Origin: Archangium_A sp035910535
GTDB lineage: Bacteria; Myxococcota; Myxococcia; Myxococcales; Myxococcaceae
Assembly (NCBI GenBank): GCA_035910535.1
Contig: JAMHXF010000090.1
Span: 434,001 to 498,000 of the forward strand
DNA: 64,000 bases
Direction: 5' to 3'
Part shown: positions 42,326 through 49,770 of the stretch, in pieces
How the letters are laid out: the number at the start of each line of letters is the position of its first letter
Numbering within the stretch: the stretch's first letter is position 1
The notes under the pieces: generated by a model
What the model was told of the DNA's origin: nothing
Database searches by the model: none
Seen by the model: the letters and a program-made list of their open reading frames with translations, nothing else
Program-made: the position numbers and the translations under genes

Positions 42326-42952
42326 ATGAAATTAATGGCAATCGCTCTTTTGGTTTTCGTAGGCGGTTTCCTCGGGGCGATTCTGCTCAACAGAGCCTTA
42401 TGGGGCTATTGGGGCGTCGGAGATGTGTCTGTGATTTCGGAGGCGGTGCGACGCTGCCCGTCAAGTCGTTGGTGTGCAGTCCGCTTCGAGACGAGGCCTG
42501 ACGTTGGTTTGGTCATGCTGGCTGACAAGACCGAGTTTCGTGTGGGCCGCGTGGACGAGCGAAGCATCACTGTCCCAGCGTGCGAGTTGTCCGACCATCC
42601 GGCGCTTCAGAAGCGGGTGCGTAGCGCGGTCGACGCCGCCCCGGGTGAGCGTTGTCGACAGGGGCTGTGGGCGGTCTGTACTCCCGCGGACGGGCGAGTT
42701 GAAAGCGCAGTCCTGAGTTGCACGTCTGCGCCGCTGGAAGACAACGACAGGTATTTATATGTCGAGCGGTTGATTGAGTACGTGTCGCAGTCTGACGTGA
42801 ACGTTGTGTCCAGTGCTTCGAGGTATGTCGAGGAGTCCGGATTGGAGGGGTTGTCGTTTCGGGTGCTTCTTATTTTCTGCGTTCTTGTTTCCGGGCTTGT
42901 CGCGTTTGTTGTTTGGGCGGGACTCTCCGGTGTTCCGCGAGAAGCAGAGTGA
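42326..42952 (+). CDS. Membrane protein with two TM helices and exported Cys loop
   Basis: This is 208 residues with AGGAGG 8 bases before the ATG, a strong ribosome site. One N-terminal helix (LMAIALLVFVGGFLGAILL) and one C-terminal helix (VLLIFCVLVSGLVAFVVW) bracket a loop of about 140 residues with Cys in RCPSSRWCAVRF, VPACEL, ERCRQGLW, AVCTP and SCTSAP. The loop probably lies in the periplasm with disulfides. It lies in the AT-rich island, and its codon use is atypical. No family is recognised. Transfer from another lineage is likely. Confidence 0.75.
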   Translation: MKLMAIALLVFVGGFLGAILLNRALWGYWGVGDVSVISEAVRRCPSSRWCAVRFETRPDVGLVMLADKTEFRVGRVDERSITVPACELSDHPALQKRVRSAVDAAPGERCRQGLWAVCTPADGRVESAVLSCTSAPLEDNDRYLYVERLIEYVSQSDVNVVSSASRYVEESGLEGLSFRVLLIFCVLVSGLVAFVVWAGLSGVPREAE

Positions 42953-43275
42953 GTCAGTGCGTTGGTCATCCTGAACTACTCTCTGCGCACTTCGCGTACC
43001 TGCGCGCTGATCAGCCCATGAATGAGATCAAGTCAGCGCACACTGTCGTTTGTCGCCGTTGAAGACGATCTCCGGCGCGCTGTCGCCAAGCGTAACAATC
43101 GGCCCAACCACCATCACAACCGACCTGAATCATTCATGATTTCGCAAACCCGCGAATTCACAATGTCAAAGTCAGATACACGCACATGGAGTCCGCTCAT
43201 TTTGTCCCACCTCTGAATTCACGTCTGAAATCATGAGGTTGGCGTTGGCAAGGCGCGTGCTCAAGGGCATCCGCC

Positions 43276-44766
43276 ATGAAGCAGACCTTGTTCGCAGCGG
43301 TGCTGGCGGTTGTGTCGACGGCGTGTGGCGTGGGCGAGGGACGCATCTCCGACCAGGGCGAAGACGTGACGCAGAGCGGCTCCGGCCTCACCTGGGAGCA
43401 GTTCCGCGCCACCAAGGTCTTCGTCGAACCCGAAGGCCACTTCATCGCCGACGGCGACACGCTCTTCGAAAGCGAAAAGCTGCTGCGCGAGTTCTACGAG
43501 CTCAACGTTCGTGAAGGTCAGCTCATCGTGAACCGCGTCGGCTCGGCTGACGACAAGTGGAGCAACACGCAGAAGCTGAACCTCACCTACTGCGTGTCGG
43601 ACACCTTCGGCGCGCGCAAGGCGCAGGTCGTCACCGCCATGAGCCAGGCCTCCGGCGCGTGGGAAGCGGCCGCCAACGTGAAGTTCGTCTACCTCGCCGC
43701 GCACGACGCGAACTGCACCGCGTCGAACAGCAGCGTCGTCTTCGACGTGCGCCCGGTGAACGTGAATGGCCAGTACCTGGCGCGCGCGTTCTTCCCGTCG
43801 AACTCGCGCAGCGCGCGCAACGTGCTGCTCGACAACACGCTCTTCACCAGCAGCGGCATCTCGCCCGTCGGCGTCATTCGTCACGAGCTGGGCCACGTGC
43901 TGGGGTTCCGCCACGAGCACACGCGCCCGCAGGCTGGCGCGTCGAGCTGCTTCGAAGACAACCAGTGGCGTGAGCTGACCTCGTACGACGCGGCGTCGGT
44001 GATGCACTACCCGCAGTGCAACGGCACCAACAGCTTCTCGGTGATGAACCTCACCAACCTCGACAAGCAGGGCGCGGCGGCGCTGTACGGCGCTCCGTCG
44101 ACCGGCGGCGGCACGGGCGGTGAAACTGGCGGCGGCTCGGGCGCGACTGAGAACTTCAACGGCTCCGTCGCGCAGGGCGGCAACCAGGCGTTCGGCCCCT
44201 TCGCGGTGCAGGCCGGCACGACCTTCCGCGCGGTGTTGAGCGGCAGCGGCGACGCAGACCTCTACGTGCGCTTCGGCGCGGCGCCCACGGCGTCGTCGTA
44301 CCACTGCCGCCCGTACCTCAGCGGCTCCGCTGAGAGCTGCGAGCTGTCGGTGCCGACGGGCGTGAGCGCGGCGTACATCACGGTCTCGGGCTACACGGCG
44401 TCGACCTTCGCGCTCGCGGTGACGTACACGAAGACCACCAGCGCGCCTCCGAGCAGCGGCGGCACGCCCAGCGTCGCCACCGCCAGCGGCTCGGTCTCGC
44501 AGGGCCAGTTGATTCAGTACAACCCCATCGCCGTGAAGCCGGGCACCGCGTTGACGGTGACGATGTCGGGCTCCGGTGACCCGGACCTGTACGTGCGCTT
44601 CGTCGGTGCGCCCACGCTGACGTTGTTCGACTGCCGCCCGTACCAGACCGGCGCCGCCGAGACGTGCACGTTGACGGTGCCGGCCAACGCGACGCAGTTC
44701 TACATGGCGGTCAACGGCTACGCGGCGTCGACGTATTCGCTCACGGCGAACTACGTCGCTCCGTAA
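43276..44766 (+). CDS. Secreted metzincin peptidase with two PPC domains
   Basis: This is 496 residues. The signal peptide is followed by a Cys of lipobox type (VVSTAC), so it may be lipidated. The catalytic core (about 95-270) has H203-E204-L-G-H207-...-H213 in HELGHVLGFRHEH and the Met-turn SVMHYP, the metzincin fold (M10/M12-like). A Gly-rich linker leads to two PPC (pre-peptidase C-terminal) domains, each with SGSGDxDLYVRF and a Cys pair. PPC domains help secretion and substrate binding. An extracellular protease of the predation type is likely. Confidence 0.9.
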   Translation: MKQTLFAAVLAVVSTACGVGEGRISDQGEDVTQSGSGLTWEQFRATKVFVEPEGHFIADGDTLFESEKLLREFYELNVREGQLIVNRVGSADDKWSNTQKLNLTYCVSDTFGARKAQVVTAMSQASGAWEAAANVKFVYLAAHDANCTASNSSVVFDVRPVNVNGQYLARAFFPSNSRSARNVLLDNTLFTSSGISPVGVIRHELGHVLGFRHEHTRPQAGASSCFEDNQWRELTSYDAASVMHYPQCNGTNSFSVMNLTNLDKQGAAALYGAPSTGGGTGGETGGGSGATENFNGSVAQGGNQAFGPFAVQAGTTFRAVLSGSGDADLYVRFGAAPTASSYHCRPYLSGSAESCELSVPTGVSAAYITVSGYTASTFALAVTYTKTTSAPPSSGGTPSVATASGSVSQGQLIQYNPIAVKPGTALTVTMSGSGDPDLYVRFVGAPTLTLFDCRPYQTGAAETCTLTVPANATQFYMAVNGYAASTYSLTANYVAP

Positions 44767-44769
44767 ACG

Positions 44770-45879
44770 TTAGAAGCGGCCAGACAGTGAGACCGCGCCG
44801 CCACCTTGCGGCAACGGGAAGATGGAGACCTGCGGCGACTTCGCGGGCAGGCCCAGCGCGTGGCCGATGAGCATGCCGCCGCCGACGCCGAGCCCGACGA
44901 TGGCGATGGATGCAAAGACGAGCGGAGGAGCGGTGTTCCCGCCACCGAGCCATGGAAGTGTCGCGAGCGTGGCGATGGTGGCCGCGACTCCCACGCCGAG
45001 CGGAATCAGGCCCCACCATTTCATCGTCGGTGACTTGCCGTTCCACGCGTCGGCGCGGACCGCCGACTGAACGAGCAAGCCCACGCCCAGCCCCAGCACT
45101 GCAACCGTGGCGAGCGCCGTGGGCACTCCTATCCTCGCGAGACTCTCATTCACGAGCATCAACGGTGTAAGCCAGCCCGCCCCGGCCGCTGCCACGATGG
45201 GAATCAGGCCCCACCACGTCATCCTGGTGCTGCGGTCGGGCTGCTCGAGCAGCGTCGCCGAGCGGCTCGAGGTGTCGACCTGAGGCTCTGCGGGCACCAG
45301 CGGAGGCGGCGGCGCTGCTGCGGCGACCTGCTTCGGCTCCTCAACCACTGTCGGCGCGTCCAGCTGCGCTGACTGGCTCGCGCCGCTCGTCACCACAAGC
45401 TCTGCGCGGCTGACGCGACCGTCGGCGCCCGTCGCCACGAGAACATGTCGGCCCACCGTGAGCTTCGTCGTCAGCGGCAGCGGGCCGAAGTCTACGCCGT
45501 CGATGCGCAGCGTCGCCTCGGCGAGGGTCGACAACACCGTGACGTTGCCGGGAGGAACGCTCTCACGCGACTGCTCGAAGAGCGCCAGCGCCGCAGGTGG
45601 ATCTCGCTGCGCGTTGAGCTGCGCCGCCGCGTCGGCCTGCAGCGCGAGCACGAACGCCGCGCGCGCCTTGTCGTTCTTCCCCAGCGCGACCTGCACCAGG
45701 CCCCGCAGCACGTGCAGTCGCGACGTGTCGGCCGCGTTGCTGCTTCGCTTCAACAACACATCGGCCATCTTCTGTGCGGCGCTGAAGTCACCGTCGCCGT
45801 ACAGGTTCTCGGCTTCGGCCAACGACTGCGCAAACACCAACGTCGGCACCAGACAACACACCACCAGCAATCGGTTCAT
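44770..45879 (-). CDS. TPR/PEGA protein with duplicated TM module
   Basis: This is 369 residues from ATG 45879, giving a signal ending near VFAQ. The first half has TPR-like helices (SLAEAENLYGDGDFSAAQKMAD onward) and a PEGA-like strand pair (ATLRIDGVDFGPLPLTTKLTVGRHVLV). The second half holds two copies of a membrane module that starts TMxWWGLIP(I/L) followed by two helices, at about 240-300 and 305-365. The layout is like outer-membrane-associated assembly or sensing proteins of myxobacteria. It ends 3 bases from the convergent protease gene. Confidence 0.78.
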   Translation of the reverse strand: MNRLLVVCCLVPTLVFAQSLAEAENLYGDGDFSAAQKMADVLLKRSSNAADTSRLHVLRGLVQVALGKNDKARAAFVLALQADAAAQLNAQRDPPAALALFEQSRESVPPGNVTVLSTLAEATLRIDGVDFGPLPLTTKLTVGRHVLVATGADGRVSRAELVVTSGASQSAQLDAPTVVEEPKQVAAAAPPPPLVPAEPQVDTSSRSATLLEQPDRSTRMTWWGLIPIVAAAGAGWLTPLMLVNESLARIGVPTALATVAVLGLGVGLLVQSAVRADAWNGKSPTMKWWGLIPLGVGVAATIATLATLPWLGGGNTAPPLVFASIAIVGLGVGGGMLIGHALGLPAKSPQVSIFPLPQGGGAVSLSGRF

Positions 45880-46008
45880 TTCCCACCCCGCAGCGGTGAT
45901 GCCACGTTCACGCACGGTGCGGCGGGAAACTCTGCGCGCGAACCTCGAAAGGGCTCGCGGCTTCGACGTGGCGTGCTCCCGTCGCCGGGTCACACGCCAC
46001 GGAAGGCT

Positions 46009-46413
46009 TCAGCTCAGCAACTCGGTGCGCAGCGCGCCGTGCGCTTCAACGCCGGCGGTCATCTCGACCATGTTGCGCTGCACGACCTGGCAGCTCTCGA
46101 GCTGGCCGCCGCGCACCAACAGAATCGGCGCCGACGAGTGCGCCAACATCGTCAACGCGTCGAGCACCGCCGTGCCGCGCTCGACCTGCATGCCCTGCAC
46201 GACGGGCAATTCATCAGCAGTGACGGTGGGTGACTGGGACGCCATCCAGCTCGCGACCGACGTCAACTGCACGCCGCGCACGTCACCGGTCGGTTCACGC
46301 ACCATCACGTAGCGAGCACCAGCCTTGTTGGCGAGTTCGACGACGCGTGCGACCGACGTGGTGCTACCAACAGCCAGACACGTCTCGAGGGGCAGGTCTT
46401 GGATTTGGAGCAT
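46009..46413 (-). CDS. CBS-domain-like protein
   Basis: This is 134 residues, soluble. The layout of two alpha-beta repeats fits a CBS pair: ATG, then SVARVVELANKAGARYVMVRE, then AVLDALTMLAHSSAPILLVR. The second repeat also matches the (S/A)xxPILLV strand. CBS pairs bind adenosyl ligands and regulate enzymes or channels, but here there is no partner domain. The call rests on pattern only and is moderate. Confidence 0.6.
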   Translation of the reverse strand: MLQIQDLPLETCLAVGSTTSVARVVELANKAGARYVMVREPTGDVRGVQLTSVASWMASQSPTVTADELPVVQGMQVERGTAVLDALTMLAHSSAPILLVRGGQLESCQVVQRNMVEMTAGVEAHGALRTELLS

Positions 46414-46738
46414 GCAGCGTTCTTGTGCACGCGCCGGGCCGCACGTTTTGCCGCCGCAACCTGTTGGATCGTGGTTCGTGCGCGTTCAGCGCTGCACGGC
46501 GCATTGCAGCGATGAATTGCAGAATGCACGGTCGGGTCACGTGTGACTTCATTTTCGCTCTCGTCGCGAGGCAGTTTCGTCATGTGCGTGCGGCACCTTC
46601 AGAGTGTCGAAACACCCAGCAAAACAAGCAGTCTCGCGAGCGCCTCTGACAGCGTCGTCACGCGTGGGGGTGAAAGTCAGCACTCGGCTCGGCCGTCATG
46701 GGTCAACGGCTGCGAACCCCAACCCAAGGACCCACTTC
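46414..46738. other. Intergenic region upstream of 46739 gene
   Basis: This is 325 bases without a credible gene. Short frames exist but show no codon bias. It probably holds divergent promoters for the 46413 minus gene and the 46739 plus gene. CAAGGA at 46725 is the ribosome site of the latter. I see no clear sigma-70 or sigma-54 element, and no repeat worth noting. Confidence 0.4.
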
Positions 46739-47011
46739 ATGAAGCGTTTTGTCGTCGTCGCCGTCGCGCTCGCTGCCACGCAGGTCTTCGCCGCCGTGAC
46801 CGTGCGGTACCACAACGGTGATTCGCAGAAGCACGTGTTCGACGCGGTGTGCTCGGGCTCGAAGGCGCAGCTGACGACCGACTCGAGCACCACCGGCAGC
46901 GCCACGATTCAGGGCAGCGCGCCGTGCAAGGTGAAGCACTCCGGCGGCGAAATCGAGCTCAAGGGCGGCGAGAAGATTGAAATCAAGAACGGGAAGATTT
47001 CGCTCAACTAG
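46739..47011 (+). CDS. Small secreted protein with single disulfide
   Basis: This is 90 residues. A signal peptide (MKRFVVVAVALAATQVFA) is followed by a small beta-rich domain with alternating Lys/Glu and two Cys, at AVCSGSK and APCKVKH, which could form one disulfide. It is probably periplasmic or outside the cell. No family is recognised. The stop lies inside the end of the convergent membrane protein gene. Confidence 0.72.
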   Translation: MKRFVVVAVALAATQVFAAVTVRYHNGDSQKHVFDAVCSGSKAQLTTDSSTTGSATIQGSAPCKVKHSGGEIELKGGEKIEIKNGKISLN

Positions 47012-47567
47012 CGGTCTTCTCGTCTTTTTTCTCTTCGACGTCAGGCGCGGGTACCGGAGGCCAGGTGCCCAGCGTCGTACGCAGCGTGAGGCGAGTTTTG
47101 AGTGCGTCCCACGCGGGCTTGTCGGCGGCGAGGTCAGAGGTGACGCGCTCTTCCATGTGGAAGTACCGCGCCACGCCGCCGCCGAGGAAGAGCTGCGCGG
47201 TGACAGGCACCAGAAACAGCAACGGTTGCCAGTCGAGGTTCAGCGCGGCGCGACCGATGAAGACGAGGCCTTCGAACAACGCGAGCGGGCCCAGCACCTG
47301 CCACGTCGAACCCCAGCGCTCTGCGGCGTCGGGCCACATCACGTTGAGCGGGTAACGGTAGGCGAAGGCGCGGGCTTCGGTGTCGAACGTGCCGAGTGAC
47401 GGGAGGTGCTCGTCCAGCGCGGTGCGCGCCTTGCCGATGATGCGCAGGCTGGCGAAGCCGAGCAACGTGATGGACGCGAGAAACGGGAACGAGCCCCACA
47501 GCGGGAACGCGGCCCAGCTCACTGCACAGACAACCAACAGGTAGCGCAGCGTCGTGAGCGAAGGCAT
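47004..47567 (-). CDS. Membrane protein of unknown function
   Basis: This is 187 residues with about four transmembrane helices (two at 5-45, two at 92-135). A Trp-rich loop (NVMWPDAAERWGSTWQVL) lies between pairs and a charged C-terminal tail (EEKKDEK) follows. No catalytic motif is found. The start is ATG 47567, 13 bases from the end of the next minus-strand gene, so the two probably form an operon. Confidence 0.72.
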   Translation of the reverse strand: MPSLTTLRYLLVVCAVSWAAFPLWGSFPFLASITLLGFASLRIIGKARTALDEHLPSLGTFDTEARAFAYRYPLNVMWPDAAERWGSTWQVLGPLALFEGLVFIGRAALNLDWQPLLFLVPVTAQLFLGGGVARYFHMEERVTSDLAADKPAWDALKTRLTLRTTLGTWPPVPAPDVEEKKDEKTAS

Positions 47568-47580
47568 GGCTCGCGATGTA

Positions 47581-48087
47581 TCAGCGCGCGACGCGTTCGA
47601 CCCAGCCTTCTGCTGCGGGGAACGCGGTGACGACCTCGGCGCGCGGCGTCGTCAGTGGCTGTGTCCACACGGTGACGTGAAGCGGGGTGCCGTCGCTCAG
47701 CGTGTGGTGTTCATCGTCGTCGGGAGGCGGCGCTTCGGTCGCGCGCGGGTCGGGCTCGAGAAAGAGCACCAGCCAGCGGAGCCCTTCAGCATCGGCGAGG
47801 TAGTTGATGGCGAGGCGTTGCTGCTGACGCGACCACTTCGCGTTCGCCGTGAGGTCGAGCTCGGGCCAGCGCCCGGTGCGGGCGCGCTCGTTTTCGGCGG
47901 CACGAATTCCAGCGCGCAGCTCGCGGTACACGCGCTGCTGCGCATTGGTGAGCTCGGAGACGGAGCGTTGCCAGTCGGCGCGCGCGGCCTCAGGCACGGC
48001 GCGCGTCTTCTTCCAGGCGTACGCGCCGGCGAAGACGAGCAGCGCGACGGCGACCCACAGCATGGTTGCGCGGTGCTCTGAGTTCAC
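47581..48087 (-). CDS. Single-TM protein of unknown function
   Basis: This is 168 residues from the GTG at 48087, where AAGG lies 9 bases upstream; the frame is open further, but without a ribosome site, and ATG 48063 is another choice. One N-terminal helix (MLWVAVALLVFAGAYAW) is followed by a helical segment with many Arg and Glu and a C-terminal beta part (LHVTVWTQPLTTPRAEVVTAFP). No family is recognised. Confidence 0.65.
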   Translation of the reverse strand: MNSEHRATMLWVAVALLVFAGAYAWKKTRAVPEAARADWQRSVSELTNAQQRVYRELRAGIRAAENERARTGRWPELDLTANAKWSRQQQRLAINYLADAEGLRWLVLFLEPDPRATEAPPPDDDEHHTLSDGTPLHVTVWTQPLTTPRAEVVTAFPAAEGWVERVAR

Positions 48088-48167
48088 GCGCGTGACCTTG
48101 TCGTAGTTCGGCTCGCGTCGCGACACGACGCGTTCCCTCAAAGTGCGAATGGAGCTCGAAGCCGTGA

Positions 48168-48287
48168 CGCGATGGCACCCCGCCGTTTCCAGGTGAGGTG
48201 CGCCTCTCGGTGCAGAGCGTGCCTCCGACGCTCGTCGCGATTGAGCCACCGGGCGCCGAGGTGCTCATCAACAAGAAGTTCGAATAG
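48168..48287 (+). pseudogene. PEGA-domain gene remnant (3' end only)
   Basis: An in-frame stop at 48165 precedes 39 open codons that end at a TAG at 48287. The translated end reads VPPTLVAIEPPGAEVLINKK with a final FE, a clear PEGA-domain phrase (IxPPGAEVxINGKxxG). The remainder of such a protein is missing, and the plus-strand sequence before it is occupied by the minus-strand gene. It therefore looks like the last part of a deleted gene. A hairpin follows directly. Confidence 0.55.
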
Positions 48288-48311
48288 GCCTCAGAAAACC
48301 GCTGCTGAGGC
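48288..48311 (+). terminator. Hairpin after PEGA remnant
   Basis: GCCTCAG (48288-48294) and CTGAGGC (48305-48311) are perfect complements around a 10-base loop, starting directly after the TAG of the remnant. There is no T tract. It may be the former terminator of the lost gene. Confidence 0.4.
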
Positions 48312-48374
48312 TGACGCGGGGCGATGAATCTCGCGACGTTGCATTGCGGCCCCGACGTTGCACAGCATGGCCTC

Positions 48375-49682
48375 ATGTCGTCACCGATTCGTTCGTGGAT
48401 CCGTCGGGCGTTGCAGGCCTCCGTCGTCGCGCCGCTCGCGCTCGCCGGTTGTGGGCCGCACCTGAAGGGCGCCATCGGTTACCAGTGCTCCGAGAACGGC
48501 GCGGCGTTGACGGGCCTCAATCTCCCCGTGATTCCCGACGTGATGGAGCTGCGCACGGTGTGGAACCGGCAGTTCTCCGACAATCAAGAAGCGCCGCGCG
48601 CGAGCGGCCGCGTGGGTGAAGTCTGTGCCACCGCGACCGACAAACCTGTCTGTGAGACCGCGTTCAACGCGCTGGCCCCCGACGCTGGCTTTGCCGACGA
48701 GTGCTTTCAGTTGTGCGTCGACTACCACGTGGCCACCACGCGCGGAGACGACGTCTCGGCCGTCGCGAGCCTCGAGCAGCTCAAGATCTTCCTCGGGCCC
48801 ATCGACACGCCGCAGGAGGCGATGCTCATCGCCTTCGCGCACAAGTTTCGTCTGAGCTGTGACGACCTCGCAAAAGGTTCGGCGACGCCCAGCGGCTCCG
48901 GGTGGGACGTGCTCGCCACGAGCGGCTTCGCGTGTGGTGAGGGCACGGCGTTGGTGCGCCACTACCTGCACGTCACCAGCGAAGGGGTGCTCACCGAAGA
49001 GCGCTCGGAGATTCTCGAGCGTGGCCAGCCCGGCTGCGCCATCGGTCGTCGGCCGGTGGGGCTCACGTCGAGCGGCGCCAGCGGGTGCGACGAAGCGCTC
49101 GGTCGTCACTTCGCGCAGATTGCGCACCTCGAGGCGGCGTCGGTGCCGGCCTTCGAGCAGCTGCATGCAGAGTTGACCGCGCACGGCGCGCCGGTCGCGC
49201 TGCGTGACGAGGCGCTGCGCTCCGCGTTGGACGAGTTTCATCACACGAAGGTGACCGCGCGCCTCGCGCGTCGCTTCGGCGCAGAGCCGGTGGTGCCTGA
49301 AGTGGCGCCGTCGAAGCCTCGCTCGCTGTTGTCGTTGGCCGTCGACAACGCCGCTGAGGGCTGCGTGCGTGAGACCTTCGGGGCGCTGGTCGCGCAGTAC
49401 CAGGCTCGCCACGCAGAAGACGAAGACGTGCGCACGTCGATGCAGCGCATCGCCGAAGACGAGACGCGCCACGCCGAGCTGTCGTGGGACATCGACGCGT
49501 GGGCCCAGCACCAGCTCGGCGCCGCCGGGCGCGTGACGATTCGCCAGGCGCGCCGCCGCGCGCTCGAGACGCTGCGCGAAGAAGTGCTGGAGGCGTACGA
49601 CGCCGACGTGGCGCGCGTGGCCGGGTTGCCGAGCCCTGAAGTGGCGCGCGTGATGCTCGACGTGCTCTTCGCCGAAGCCTGA
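48375..49682 (+). CDS. Lipoprotein with ferritin-like di-iron domain
   Basis: This is 435 residues from ATG 48375, giving a signal with an ALAGC lipobox; an in-frame ATG at 48324 is possible. The N-terminal half has several Cys (CSEN, CATATDKPVC, CFQLC, SCDD) and is unknown. The C-terminal 180 residues form a ferritin-like four-helix bundle with all metal positions: Glu in AHLEAASV, ExxH in DEFHHTK, Glu in CVRETFGAL and ExxH in DETRHAEL. Di-iron oxidation or iron handling on the envelope is likely. The substrate is unknown. Confidence 0.82.
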   Translation: MSSPIRSWIRRALQASVVAPLALAGCGPHLKGAIGYQCSENGAALTGLNLPVIPDVMELRTVWNRQFSDNQEAPRASGRVGEVCATATDKPVCETAFNALAPDAGFADECFQLCVDYHVATTRGDDVSAVASLEQLKIFLGPIDTPQEAMLIAFAHKFRLSCDDLAKGSATPSGSGWDVLATSGFACGEGTALVRHYLHVTSEGVLTEERSEILERGQPGCAIGRRPVGLTSSGASGCDEALGRHFAQIAHLEAASVPAFEQLHAELTAHGAPVALRDEALRSALDEFHHTKVTARLARRFGAEPVVPEVAPSKPRSLLSLAVDNAAEGCVRETFGALVAQYQARHAEDEDVRTSMQRIAEDETRHAELSWDIDAWAQHQLGAAGRVTIRQARRRALETLREEVLEAYDADVARVAGLPSPEVARVMLDVLFAEA

Positions 49683-49770
49683 GGCGCCCTCGTCGAGGCG
49701 TTGTGCGACGTCGCCGCGGTGCGGGCACTCCCACCTACAGTGCCAACGACGAGCAAACCGTATTTCCTGC

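Larger units (their letters stand above)
41133..43275. other. AT-richer low-density island with orphan genes
   Basis: From about 41160 to 43260 the sequence is visibly poorer in GC, third-position bias weakens, and no long conserved gene is present. It contains three probable small genes (41513, 41731, 42326), a transposon-end-like repeat at 42189-42236 and poorly organised frames. A frame at 41168-41488 ending in GVASEFDDWAS is open but lacks convincing support. The stretches 41992-42188 and 42953-43275 show no gene. The look is that of recently acquired or decaying DNA between two housekeeping-like envelope genes. Confidence 0.6.

Noticed and set aside
43245..43261. Sigma-54-like TTGGCA-N-TGCT with GG and GC 10 bases apart
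   Set aside because: It fits the sigma-54 spacing, but the start of transcription would fall about 4 bases before the ATG and after the ribosome site, so it is probably chance.
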